Below are positions 38,706 to 49,826 of a DNA stretch of 64,000 bases, piece by piece. The stretch comes from Dimorphilus gyrociliatus (taxonomy: Eukaryota; Annelida; Polychaeta; Dinophilidae): the NCBI GenBank assembly GCA_904063045.1, contig CAJFCJ010000004.1, positions 494,195-558,194 on the forward strand. The letters are read 5' to 3'. The translations under genes and the position numbers were made by a program. The notes under the pieces were generated by a model. It was not told the DNA's origin. It saw only the letters and a program-made list of their open reading frames with translations, and searched no databases. Positions within the stretch are counted from its first letter, which is position 1. The number at the start of each line of letters is the position of its first letter.

Positions 38706-39244
38706 CTTTTAGCAAATCTCTTAAATAATCACGAATAAGGTAGAGAAAAATATATCTTGCTAGAATGCAATGAGGTTATGTACAGAAGATGCGAAATTCG
38801 AGTTTTTATACACATTTCAGACATCCAGTATATCCTAAAAGTGTTTCAAGTCGCCTTTCTTTTTTTTCGCAGTTTACTGCACCCCGTTCGTTATTCGATT
38901 AGGTACAATTATTGAGCAGCCGCCTTTGTTCTGGCAACAATGTATAATGCATTTACATCTCTAGGCCTAAAGTTACGGTAGGTTGCGGTTTAGTATAATT
39001 AAGCATCTGCATGGTGCGTTCTTTCCGCAGAGAGCGTTAGTTATTCAACGAGCGATATCTGCTGTCAATTTGCCGTCGAGTGTGACTTAAAACGTTGCCA
39101 TAGGCCCGCAGCGAAATTCTCTATTGCTGTGGTCTTAAGCAGAAAATTTTCCAGAGCGATATAAGCTAAACGGTAAATTTTCATCCCTATTTCACTAAAC
39201 GTTCTCTTAAGAACTTTTTTTAAAAAATAAAGACAAATGAATAC

Positions 39245-39367
39245 CTTTTGAACTAAAACAGCTTTGCTTGGTGTAACGGGTAATCTCTGCAGTTCCATTG
39301 ATGCATTACTTGTTTCATCGGCTCTTCGCCGACTATCCGCCCATGGATTATCTATCACTGTGTCCAT
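39245..39367 (-). CDS. Candidate first exon of an unidentified small protein (DNPW motif)
   Basis: On the minus strand, an ATG at 39367 (context AATCATGG) opens 41 codons ending at AAG followed by a GTATTC donor in phase 0. The peptide begins MDTVIDNPWADSRRRADE. Without splicing the frame would continue to a stop at 39065, adding a cationic, partly hydrophobic tail. DNPWxD also occurs in the single-pass membrane protein at 45621, so the two may be distant relatives or share a sorting motif. The next exon was not identified. LAPTM4 ends about 700 nt upstream on the same strand. Confidence 0.45.
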
Positions 39368-39455
39368 GATTTTATTTTTTTTTAAATCCAAGACTTATTT
39401 CGCTAATCCATCCGTGTTATAGCTGATTCAAATATCTACTAAGAAACCTCAATCG

Positions 39456-39469
39456 CCTAGGTGGCGCTG
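39456..39469 (+). promoter_or_regulatory. CTCF-like core
   Basis: CCTAGGTGGCGCTG is among the best CTCF-like cores in the window, about 90 nt upstream of the small-protein exon at 39367 and between two genes. Confidence 0.45.
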
Positions 39470-40075
39470 TAATCGACAGTTGAAATTGAGAAACGCTATC
39501 TGTCGTCCTATACTGAATAAGCAAAATGAGATAACAGAATACTAGTAAGAGCGAAGAAAGGTTTATAATTGCGAATTTAGTAGGTATAGCTACTTGAATG
39601 CTAGGAATTTTATCTCCAAAAATATATGAAGATTTCTATTATCCGAGGAAAGTATTTTGGCTAGATATTAAAAAATATAATAGATATTCCATTTCCGCAA
39701 TGCCCCGTGGCAAACAGATCGAGTGTAAACAAATCGGATTTTGTCAGAGGGACTATGCTAGTCATATTTAAATTAATACCACTTAGAGTGAGAATATTGC
39801 AAGAACGCAACTATTTAATAAATAAAATTTCAGAAAAGACAAAAACATTGTACAGAATATTAAATACGTATTTATTTCCACCTATTATAATGTTCATTAC
39901 AGGTGCGATAGACAAGATAAGGTTAGAATAAAACACACTCACTTTTTCATTTGTTTTAGCATGGCTAGCCTCTAGTAGAGTAGTTTGTAAATTACAATAA
40001 AAACATTTATTAAATCAAGAAACACCGCTGACTACGTATAAACTAAACGTAAAGAAACGCTTTTTGTATCTTTTG

Positions 40076-41221
40076 TTAAGGAACATACGGGGGTGGGGTT
40101 GGTTGATCATCCGTAGTCATTCGAACAGCGTCTTCATATTTGGGTGGCATAACAATCTAGAGGAGTAAAAGAATCATAAGAAAAATAATCAAAATACGTA
40201 AAGAGGATTTTATATAAGCCTAAGTCTCTCCCCTTACGCCCCCAAATCACAGCAAAGCCTAAGTAGCTGCAGACGATCAGACGACTTCCTAACGTGATCG
40301 CTTTATTTTTTTTTTGTGCGGTTACTTTAGATTTGGAGCTACAGATAAGATTTAGATAAAGATACTTATTAATTTCCTCAAAAAAATTTTCAATATAACT
40401 CTGATAAATAAAACCTAAAATGTTCTTATTGATTTATACTTACGTTTGCCTGTGCTTCTGCGGAATGTGTACTATCTGCGCTATCCAACTCTCGAATATC
40501 ATATATTCTTGATCTATTTCTAGCATGAAGGTACTTGTAACAAGACCAAACGATACCAATAAAATAAACTTTAACCGACAAGACCAGAACGAAGAAAACC
40601 ATTACGAACAACATGAGCCAATCACTGTTCATTCTTAAAATTGATTCATGGTATGGAAAATGCGGCTGTAAAGTATAATAAGCAAGTTATTTTTAAATAA
40701 TGTAAAAAACAAATAATAGTGCATTTGTTCTAAAGCACGATGGAAATAGTATATATATATATATATGCAATTTGACTGTAATGTATGTTCAAATGAAACC
40801 ATCTAGAAAAACGATGCTAATTGATCAACAAGAATTTAATTAAATTTAAGAAAACTAAGCAAAATTTTGATAAATATGTATATATAGGTTCAGAAATGAT
40901 GAAATGTTCAGTAACATATTGCGCTTGAACATAATCACATAATATCATAAAGTAATATTATACTAAAACAAAAATCAATCCATCCCTAATTAATAAGTAT
41001 CAGATACATAAAGAAGCTAAATACAAAGGGATAAGTTTACTTTAGACCTTTATTTCAAAAGATATAATATCATTGATATATTTTATAGCAGTAAATTAAA
41101 GATGATCAATATTTTAATATAGGATAAAGTATAATTTTTTGTTGTTTTAATCTTTAGTTAATTGATTATGGATTTTTATATACTAATTACTTTTTTATTT
41201 TGTTCATACTTTTAGTAATAA

Positions 41222-41257
<36 letters not shown>

Positions 41258-42321
41258 AGCGCTTTATAACCATATGAGTGTCTACTTACAGGCAGTTGGG
41301 TTCGTAGCCAGCTCCTTATATGCGGCATGTAGGTAAATGCTCCAATTGCTACTAAGCAGGTAACGCAAAATTGAAACACTTGTACACAGAAAAATGGCAT
41401 CAAATATCCAGGTCGATTCTATATAGAAAAATTACACTTTTTATTTTCACCTACAATAGAAAACGTCTAGCAATAATAAAGAGATAAAAAATGGACATCT
41501 TTTTTTAATAAGTCTTTTTTATACATGTACGAAATGTTTTATATACACTATAATTTATCAAACATATTTCTTATATTGCCACAATACTCATAAATAGTTG
41601 TATTTTCATTTTAATTTTATGTAATTTAATATAATAGTTTTAATAAAAAAGTTATTGAGTATATTCTTTTTTTAAATAAACCTAATTTTAAAATATCTCT
41701 CGAAAACAATAATAGCTATGGTGTAAATTTCAGAGAAAACTTAGTATAATATAATATCTCATAATATTTCAAATACATGATCGCGAAATCGTGCATCATG
41801 GGACTAAATTAACTGCAGTAATAGCTTGAAAAATATCAATATCTTACTTTCAAAGCTCCATAAACAAGCATTAGGGTGAAACATATCATAAAAAACACTA
41901 TCATTAAACCCCAGAAATTGTCCTCTGAAACGATGAGTAATAAAATTAATTTAACCTCAATGTATAATATATAGAATATCTACCTCTGATATAATTTTTA
42001 TGTTTATAGATTAGCATTGGGAAGCTGTTCTTATCAACTGTTTCCGAAGCATTGAAATCATTGGACACAATACTCGCGACAGTTGGAAAATGTTTTTCAA
42101 GCGCGTCATTCTTTACAAGAACAACACCAAGTGTGCATAAAGTCAGTAGCTGGATCACCTGTAATAAAAATATCACCATGTCACTTATTGATTTTTTCAT
42201 ACTTAATTTACAAATATACCAAATGAAACACTCCAATCAAGATTGTACCATGACGAACATGAAGACAGCCACAACATATATAAGATTCCTGTGTGTTTGA
42301 AGATGTTTTCCAAGGAAACAT
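40076..42321 (-). CDS. LAPTM4: LAPTM4-family lysosomal transmembrane protein
   Basis: Six exons on the minus strand: 42220-42321, 41984-42158, 41848-41924, 41290-41418, 40444-40665, 40076-40156. All phases agree, giving 261 residues (human LAPTM4A has 233). The N-terminus has the cysteine-rich signature CCGCLHVRHGTILIG (LAPTM4A: CCGCCHVRTGTIILG). Four membrane segments follow, including GYLMPFFCVQVFQF (family: GWLIPFFCYRLFDF) and a last one ending CYKYLHARNR. The C-terminal tail carries two PPxY motifs, PPKY and PPPY, as in the family, where they recruit Nedd4-type ubiquitin ligases for sorting to late endosomes and lysosomes. Introns range from 59 to 624 nt. The start is divergent from signal peptide peptidase 342 nt away, implying a shared promoter. 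Confidence 0.93.
41225..41255. repeat. (AT)n microsatellite in LAPTM4 intron
   Basis: A TA run within the 624-nt intron between the fourth and fifth LAPTM4 exons. Confidence 0.9.
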
Positions 42322-42663
42322 TCTCGTTTTTACGTCAATGCGCTGCTAAATATGCTATTTTCTTTTAATTACTCAACAAATTGACGTCCATAACAAATAT
42401 GGCGGTTATTACAAAGCAGTTCGGTAAGATTACCTGTATTCATCCGCTGCTTGCGTAGTCTTCATATATTAGTTAAATTTACCTTCAAAATTTGTTTATT
42501 TTTTAGTAGAAATTTTTTTGCATAAAAAAAGATATTTTACGAATTAAATTACTCTTTAATTTAGCCAAAATATATTCCTTTCAGAAAAGTGGGCCCAAAT
42601 ATCGCGGACGAATAGATACCAGGCTAAGGTTTGTCTCTTGCGCATGTGTGGCAAATCGTAAAC
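42322..42663. promoter_or_regulatory. Divergent promoter between LAPTM4 and signal peptide peptidase
   Basis: Two start codons face away from each other 342 nt apart. The interval contains ATATGGCGG (YY1-like, near 42400) and GCGCATGTG (NRF1-like, near 42640). No TATA box at a consistent distance is obvious. Promoter function is inferred from layout. Confidence 0.55.
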
Positions 42664-45024
42664 ATGGCTGACGTTGTCGTAAACGAAACCGCTAAAACTT
42701 TAAATGAATCGGCACAAAATGCCACCTCAAAAATTCCTGCTACACCTGAGGGAATTGCAGTTGCTTATGGGAGTTTGGTTATCATGGCTTTGTTACCCAT
42801 TTTCTTTGGCTCTTACCGCTCTGTGAGACACCATAAGGAACAGAAGGTAATTTTTGAGTTCGGCAAATGGTAAAATGAAAGTATAAACATATTAAATTTG
42901 TTTAGGATTCTGGGGAAAAGTCTGAGAGAATGACTCTCAAAGATGCTGCCATGTTTCCAATTATAGCTAGCGGAGCACTTGTTGGATTATATATTTTCTT
43001 TAAAGTAATGATATAGTATACGTGGCTCAAATAGGCCTATATTACTCATTGTTTGCTACCCTTTTAGCTGTTCTCCAAGGAGTACATAAATCTGCTGCTC
43101 TCCTCCTATTTCTTTTTTCTCGGAGTTTTGGCATTAGCACACATTTTAAGGTAACGATACATCTTTTTGCTAAACATATGTTTTAATAAATTCAACTTTT
43201 TAATAGCCCTTTCATCAACAACTTAGTTCCTGTTTCTTTTCCCAATAAGAGTTATCACCTTATTTTCTCTGAAGGAGAAGATAAAGATAAATCAGGTAAA
43301 TAAAAAGATTTATTTGAAATTTGTCTATAAACTTACGCTATGAAAACAATTCTCTCTAGTTTAGTATTTAGGCTGTTTTCAATTAGCTTGATTCTTTGGG
43401 TTCTTTCTAAAACAAATTCAATAATATCTATTAGTCCGTAAGAGGGCGACAGACAATTACAAATAAATCATTTTATTAATAGTCTTCATTTTATTCCTAA
43501 TACTTTATGATTGTTGCATTTTAGATGTTATAAATTACAAGTTCGATCGTCGTGACCTACTGTCTCTCGCCATCTCCACAGTTGTTGGCGTTTGGTACTT
43601 ATGGAAAAAGGTAATTTCAAGCAAATTTTACAATATATTATACCTAAAAACAATACGTAAATATATATATATATATATATACAGTATAAACCCATATACA
43701 TTTTTAGCATTGGATAGCTAATAACCTATTTGGATTAGCATTTTCCGTAAATGGTGTAGAACTGCTTCAACTAAATCGTTTCAGTACTGGATGTATGCTA
43801 CTAGGAGGTCTTTTCATTTACGACATATTTTGGGTAATAAAAACTCTAGTAAATATAAGATTTTACATTATAGCTTGATTGTTGTATCTTTAGGTTTTTG
43901 GAACAAATGTTATGGTTACAGTTGCAAAATCGTTTGAAGCTCCGATAAAATGTATGTATCAGATTAATCTTAAGTTTTATTATTATAATAAATTATTAGT
44001 ACGCAAAAAAATTTTTTTAAATAGAATCAATTAATCTGCTTTATATCATCGCGGATTAAGAAATAAATGCTTTATAGCTATATAATAATACTAATACTTA
44101 TATACTTTTCAGTGGTATTTCCTCAAGATCTACTAGAGAAAGGTCTTGGAGCTACGAACTTTGCTATGTTAGGTTTAGGAGATATTGTTATTCCCGGAAT
44201 ATTTATTGCACTTTTGTTGAGATTCGACTATAGTAAAAATCCTAAGCAACGAATTTATTTTTATTCATCGTTTCTTGCTTATTTTCTTGGTCTTTTGACA
44301 ACAATATTTGTTATGCATGTATTTAAACATGCTCAGGTAAATTAATAAAACATTTTTCACCCTTAATACTATAAATAATAAATGAACAGCCTGCCTTACT
44401 TTACCTCGTTCCTGCTTGTATTACTGCTCCTCTATTAGTTGCTGTAGTCAAGGGTCAATTGAAAGATCTATTCAGGTAAGCAGAAAAATATTATATTTTT
44501 TTAAAAATACTAAAATATTAAAGAACGGGAAAATTATTGAATTAAATCGAAAAATCGTTAAAAGATATTAGTTCTTTCTCTTACTTTTTAAATATAAATG
44601 TAATTTTGTATTTGGAAAGTACTTAGTTAAAAATACAATCGTTAAATTTAATTCACAATTTATTTACTGTAACTTATTGAATTATTTAAATTGAATGAGG
44701 TAAAAAGCATTTTTTTTTTGTATAATAGTTCCTCATACATTTCCAAATTCGCACTCTAGTGTGCTTAGCTAATTGAAATTAAATAACTAAACGATGGACA
44801 TTTTTTTCGTTTTCAAGAAACATCTTATGAATATAATAGACTTTATTTTGAGTTTTTTTTATTGTGCTCTACTTTTTAAGTAAAAATATACATATAAAAT
44901 TTATTGATCTGGAAAACAACATTCAATAAATAACACTAATTAATGCTATTTCCCTAGTTACGAGGATAATCCGGAAGAAGAACCTAAAAAGGAAAAATCC
45001 AGTGAATCAAAAAAGGCTAAATAA
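42664..45024 (+). CDS. HM13: Signal peptide peptidase (intramembrane aspartyl protease)
   Basis: Ten exons with consistent phases: 42664-42846, 42906-43004, 43068-43150, 43207-43295, 43525-43610, 43708-43833, 43894-43951, 44113-44336, 44390-44475, 44958-45024. They give 366 residues (human HM13 has 377). The N-terminus has N-glycosylation sequons and TPEGIAVAYGSLVIMALLPIFFG, nearly as in human. The catalytic motifs are FIYDIFW (YD, sixth exon) and GLGDIVIPG (GxGD, eighth exon), and the PAL motif begins the ninth exon. The C-terminus KKAK fits the KKxx ER-retrieval signal. The enzyme cleaves signal-peptide remnants and some tail-anchored proteins in the ER membrane. Most introns are 53-97 nt. 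AATAAA signals at 45107 and about 45161 follow the stop. Confidence 0.97.
43661..43681. repeat. (AT)n microsatellite in HM13 intron
   Basis: A TA run filling much of the 97-nt intron before the sixth exon. Confidence 0.9.
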
Positions 45025-45106
45025 TAATTTGAAAAATTTAGGATTTAACAAAAAAATTGAAATATAATGTGAATGTAATGTTTGTCCGTCATCTTCGTCA
45101 TTGTTG

Positions 45107-45112
45107 AATAAA
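45107..45112 (+). terminator. Polyadenylation signal of HM13
   Basis: AATAAA 83 nt after the stop codon; a second copy lies about 50 nt further on. Confidence 0.6.
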
Positions 45113-45594
45113 TACCTCTGCGTTCATGTTAAATGTCGTTTAAAATATTTTCAATAATTCAATAAAAATAATTCCTTTCTAGACGAAAAACGTTACATTG
45201 CTGAAAAAGAGTAAAAATATCGACTTAATGAATTTTGCATAATTAACTACACTGTTGCAGAAAACGTCTTATTAATTCTGAGTTGGTCAGTCAACTGAAC
45301 ATAGATAGTCTATCCTTAGTTGTTTGCGGTTTGTCAATACTGAAACAACGCCTATAATCCGATTGCAATTGTTTGGCAGTTCACTGCTTGACGTTTTCAA
45401 GAGCTGTCTGTCAGTTTTATTTGCTTGTACATGACAATTGTATGGGAAAAAATACTATCTGGCAAGTTACTCTTTCTTTAAAAGTAGATAAAGATTCACT
45501 AGGTTTTGTTTTCTTAAAAACATATATCTTATTCTTCACTCGACAGGCATAAGCATTCTTTGCTTATTTAATTGGACTTGTTCGGAAGATATCA

Positions 45595-45624
45595 ATGGAA
45601 CCTCTAACCTCTCAACAACAATGA
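45595..45624 (+). CDS. Upstream ORF, nine codons
   Basis: An ATG at 45595 opens a nine-codon reading frame (MEPLTSQQQ) whose TGA overlaps the main ATG at 45621 in an ATGA arrangement. Such termination-overlapping uORFs can couple reinitiation to the downstream start and lower its output. Translation is inferred. Confidence 0.4.
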   Translation: MEPLTSQQQ

Positions 45625-45872
45625 CGGAGGTCATTGGCAACGTTACTTCTAGTAATAGTGATATTACAGACAACCCATGGGATGACGCCAAAAAAGATCA
45701 AAATAAGCAAGGAAAGAAAATGTATATTATAATAGGAAGTATAGTTGGAGGAATTCCTTTATTATGTATTTTTATTTGCGTACTTAAAGCCGTATGTTCA
45801 TCCAAAAAAAAAGTTACTGCTAACAACTCGGATAAATATTCTCGAAAACGTGCAAAAGTTAGTCATAATTAA
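45621..45872 (+). CDS. Small single-pass membrane protein, unidentified
   Basis: An 83-codon single-exon ORF. The N-terminus has N-glycosylation sequons (NVT) and the motif ITDNPWDDAKK. A single membrane segment follows (about residues 36-58, MYIIIGSIVGGIPLLCIFICV), then a short, very basic cytosolic tail with SSKKK and SRKR. No signal peptide precedes it, so it could be a type III protein with an extracellular or lumenal N-terminus. The ATG at 45621 is preceded by an overlapping uORF. An AATAAA lies at about 46058. I do not recognise the family. The DNPW motif resembles the exon at 39367. Confidence 0.65.
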   Translation: MTEVIGNVTSSNSDITDNPWDDAKKDQNKQGKKMYIIIGSIVGGIPLLCIFICVLKAVCSSKKKVTANNSDKYSRKRAKVSHN

Positions 45873-46057
45873 GTCATGCTGATAGCTTGCATTGATTTTA
45901 TCTTATTGTTGAACGGGCCTTTATTATACAGCTACCTAAAACTATAATTTTAAGCTAATTTTTTTCTTTTTTTCCATACAAAAAATGACTAATGTAGCAA
46001 ACTACACATGCTTAGAAAATGTATCTATTTTCTTACATTTTGAGCTAAATATTTATA

Positions 46058-46063
46058 AATAAA
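46058..46063 (+). terminator. Polyadenylation signal
   Basis: AATAAA about 185 nt after the stop of the small membrane protein and before the next gene. Confidence 0.55.
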
Positions 46064-46494
46064 GTCTTTTTCATTTAAAAATACTGAAATACAGTTATTT
46101 TAATATCTTTTCTTGATTACAATTTGAAATATAGTTTCTTTTTGCTAAACTTTCTTTTAGTAATGAAAGTAGGTCACATACGCAGAAATAACGGAAAATT
46201 CTTTTTTGTAAGCTCAAAAGTTTTCGGAAAAGTATGTTGAAATTTCAATAACAAAGATTTTTTTGCCATTTTTAAAATAGAATTTTCTAATTAAGAAAGA
46301 TCAAACAAGTGTTTCTACGAAAATTAATAAAAATCTATTAATTTCTACTTAAATTGTGTTGTAATGCGCGCTAGTCTATAAAACCGGAAGTGCTTGAGAC
46401 TGGGACTTCAGTACATTGAATTTTCAACTACTAGTTATATTTCCAAAGAATTAGTTTTCTTGCAAACGTGTTCTCTCTTTGGTAATTTTTTGAA

Positions 46495-48521
46495 ATGCCA
46501 TCCTCAGAAGATTTTAAGCTTGAGATTCTTGTAAATAAGCAGCCAATTCACGAATATGTGGATAATAAAACAGGGAAAGTGTTCGTTGAAAGTAATCTTT
46601 ATTCCCCAATTTCTTATCTTCAAAAAATTACTGAAAAAATTGAGGGACAAACTGTAACTCAGGTAATTAAATATAGTGACTTTAAATATTGTTTAATAAA
46701 TTTGGAAAATCATCACTATTTTCTTATTTTATCTATGAGCGATAATACAAGATTTTCCCATGCAGAACGTTCCTGTTACTCCATATGAAATTCGTCTTAC
46801 TACATCAAATAAGGCTAGAGGTCAATACTTTAGAATCATGGTTGATGGAATGAAAATAAAAGGAATGTCTATTACCCCTGGAAAAGAAAAGTATAGACTA
46901 AAATAGTTTACTAAAGAATATTTTTTCAAATTTTTTTCAAATGCTAATGTTACAGGTACGTTACGGGATTCCGAGATGGTAACAAAGTTCGAGAACTTTT
47001 ATTTAGTCTACCAAACATGTCAGAAGTAAGGTTTTATAAATACTTTCGTTAAATTTGTATATGTCTGAATATTCTCAGCATAAGGATAGAATGACAAACG
47101 TTAATCGATCTGAAATTGGTACCATCAGTGTTGAATGTTGGAAAGGCGTTTTAAGAGCTCGCATTGAGGACAAGAGAAACCCTCTGAAATTCACACAAGC
47201 AACTAAGAAGGATGCTTATTTAGTGACAAAAGGCCAAAGCCTTTTGCCAACGTCCTGTGCAGGGAAAACTATAGAAAAAAAGAAAGATACTCGTAGTGTT
47301 GATAAATGGAGTCTAGAGAAAAAAATGAGCACACTAACTGTTCATTATCGAATGGCGAATGAACTTAGTGCTATTGGATTTACTGTAGCTGGCGGTAATA
47401 TAAATGCTCCTGACGTAAAAGAAAAGAGAATTTCTGACCCTGAGAGAAAAAGGCCCCTAACAGCAGTTATAGACTTAACTGGCGATGATATTATCGAAGA
47501 AAAAGTTCGTAAGATCGATGTAATTAATATCGAAAATGAGAAAAATCAAACACGGCCGAATAGAAATAAAAAGAATGGTGTAAACAATACTGTGATAAAC
47601 AGCCAAACTATGGTTAAAATTGAAAATTCAGAAAAAAGAGATTGCTCTGATAAATTGAAATCAGTCCCTACTGAAAAAGCAACTCAAAATGAGGATATTG
47701 CCGAAGACTCAGAAGAGGAAGTGTCAACTCTCATAGAAAATAACAGTAAATCAGAATCCGAGAATAATAGCAGCTTAAGTAACCACGAAGAAGATATGGA
47801 TACAGAAGAGGAGTCAAATGAAGATGAAGAACAAGCTGAAGAAAATGATAAAGAGGAGACACTAGCTAAATCAAATGACGGAGGGGAACAAACTGATGTA
47901 AACAAGAAAGATAAGCAAAGCGAAGCAAATGAAGAACAACAAAGCAAAGCAGAGGTAAATCAGAAAAGTGAAGTTAAGGAAGATCCGCAGAATGAAACAA
48001 GGGAAGATCAGCAAGATGAAACAAAGGAAGAAGATCAGCTGGATGAAACAGAGGGAGATCAACAAAGTGAAGAAAATAACGAAGAGAAACAAATTGCAAT
48101 AAGTGATAAAGAGGAAAAAACAGAAGAATTGGAAAATATTGAAGAAAGTAATACTACAAAAGAAGACGATCCATCTTCCCAAAGCTTACAAAATGAAGAA
48201 ACAGCAAATGGGGAGAAAGAGAAGGAAAAATGTACAGGTGATAAGGAAAAAAACTCCGTTGGGAATATAGATAATAAACATACCATGGAAAACATTGATA
48301 AGGAAGCCGACGGCAATCAAAGCAATTCAGAATCATTTGACACTCAAAAACAAGAGTCTCAGAATGAATCATTTGCCAATGTAGATACTAGTCAGAATGT
48401 CCATTCTGTGTCTCAATTCAAAGCCATTAATGAGGATAGCGATAGTGAAGACAATTATGTATTATCTGAACCCGATGAAGACGGTGATCTAATGTCAACA
48501 TCCTCTACAGTGATGGGATAA
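46495..48521 (+). CDS. DUF7918-like N-terminal domain protein with SUMO-interacting motif and acidic tail
   Basis: Four exons: 46495-46662, 46766-46890, 46956-47025, 47079-48521, with phases 0, 2 and 0, giving 601 residues. The N-terminal ~220 residues form a compact beta-rich region: LEILVNKQPIHEY, then YEIRLTTSNKARGQYFRIMVDG, then FRDGNKVRELLFSLP, and finally EIGTISVECWKG. The order resembles the DUF7918 family known mainly from fungi; this is a memory-based match. At about residues 251-255 is VIDLT followed by GDD, a textbook SUMO-interacting motif with acidic flank. The remaining ~350 residues are low-complexity, Glu/Asp/Ser/Lys/Gln-rich and probably disordered. A nuclear, SUMO-linked role is inferred. 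It ends 366 nt from the convergent claudin-like gene. Confidence 0.8.
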
Positions 48522-48887
48522 ACTTTTCGTAGATCTTTATAGCACATGAAAAAAACTGATCAGGAAATTTTATTTTTTTCTTATACATTTATGCTCTCGG
48601 TTGCTGTAGAACCGAAATGTCAAATTTTATCGCGAAAAAACAAAGTTTTATTTAAAAGTTATACAATGAAAAGCTTTAACTTACATAATAGGAAATCTTA
48701 ATTATAGCTTAAGAGGCTTCTAGTTGAGATCTTAATTATTCATAAAGAGTCCAAATTAAACGGCAACAAAAGATTGGATATTTATGAATATTCGATTGAC
48801 GGCACACTAAATCAGCACATTCAATTGAAAACCTCATAAATACCAACCTCAATATGAGTCACAAAGACTTTATTATAAGTTCAATAT

Positions 48888-49826
48888 TTATAGCAAGAAA
48901 TCTTTCCTACTCCTGCTTAATGATACGTTACTTTTATTCAACTTTGATTTCCTATAATGCGACCATATAGAACTTTTCCGAGTTAAGTTAGTATTAATTG
49001 ACTGCTTAGGTAATATAGGGTAACTTTGAATTATAGGCTGTTCCGATGCTTCTCTATAGAATATGGGCTGAGAAAGCCTGCTGAATGTATAACGAGGCAA
49101 TTGCGTCTGAGTTTCAGGATCGAATATGCTATTTATCTCTGCCATTGATAAATTACCAGGTGATACAAAAACAACTTGAGGTGCGGCGGAAACTGTTGAT
49201 ACAGATAATTCGCTTCCCCTTGACTTATTTTTTAATGAATTAGCGGCCCAAAATGGTACAAACGACGTGAAAAATGTACAAATAGTTGCAAATATGGCAA
49301 AATAGAAGCAGAAATTTAAAGCTCCTCCACTTTTCTCAAATTCTTTTGTTTTATTAGAAGTCACTCCCAGCCTGCTTACAAATTGTTTTCTGACGTCTTT
49401 CAGCTTCCAAAAATAGACTATCCAAGATACAGCTACCATTAGGGCGGCTATTACACAGATTGTAGGTATAATTATCTTGAGGCTAATTGATTCAAAACAA
49501 TTAACCAATAATGTTATTATCCAAGCAATAAAAATTATTATTGAAGAAGTTATTAACAACGCCGGTAAGGCCTGCTGCCAATCCTTTGTTTGATCTAGCT
49601 TAACACAAGAATTTCCCATTTCTATTCCATCCATCCATACTATAGTACATTCTTCGAATAAACCAGCATCTATTTGAACGCGAGTTTTCATTACACGATT
49701 AGTGAATTTCGTAGATATTGTTTCATCTATATGAAACCAAAAATTTAAGCCTACCGCTAATGATATAATAACAAAGTTTAAAGGAAGTAAAAACATTGTT
49801 AAGCAAGTTAATTCGCAAGATGCCAT
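48888..49826 (-). CDS. Claudin/PMP22-superfamily-like tetraspan membrane protein
   Basis: A single-exon ORF of 312 codons from ATG 49826. Four membrane segments lie near residues 8-28, 89-111, 117-140 and 172-196. The first extracellular loop (about residues 29-85) contains GLFEEC followed by a second cysteine about 17 residues later, resembling the claudin-family W-GLW-C-C pattern but with Phe in place of the usual Trp. A long cytosolic tail (about 115 residues) is Ser/Arg-rich and ends DFLL, not a clear PDZ ligand. Family members act in cell junctions or as channel subunits. Placement in a subfamily is not possible. It is convergent with the acidic protein to its left. Confidence 0.7.
   Translation of the reverse strand: MASCELTCLTMFLLPLNFVIISLAVGLNFWFHIDETISTKFTNRVMKTRVQIDAGLFEECTIVWMDGIEMGNSCVKLDQTKDWQQALPALLITSSIIIFIAWIITLLVNCFESISLKIIIPTICVIAALMVAVSWIVYFWKLKDVRKQFVSRLGVTSNKTKEFEKSGGALNFCFYFAIFATICTFFTSFVPFWAANSLKNKSRGSELSVSTVSAAPQVVFVSPGNLSMAEINSIFDPETQTQLPRYTFSRLSQPIFYREASEQPIIQSYPILPKQSINTNLTRKSSIWSHYRKSKLNKSNVSLSRSRKDFLL

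Larger units (their letters stand above)
28695..39244. other. Long noncoding region 5' of ERG
   Basis: About 10.5 kb without a supported exon. If ERG has a PAS-domain exon it should be here, but I could not find one. Content: GACGCC elements at 28.75-29.07 kb, TAGGCCTA octamers at 32297-32304, 33161-33168 and 38962-38969, GA microsatellites at 33433-33462 and 34372-34397, a TA run near 37985-38005, and an NRF1-like GCGCATGCGTA at 38695-38705. Confidence 0.5.

Noticed and set aside
47684-48372. Minus-strand Ser/Phe/Cys-rich ORFs
   Set aside because: Complementary shadows of the Glu/Asp/Lys-rich tail on the plus strand.
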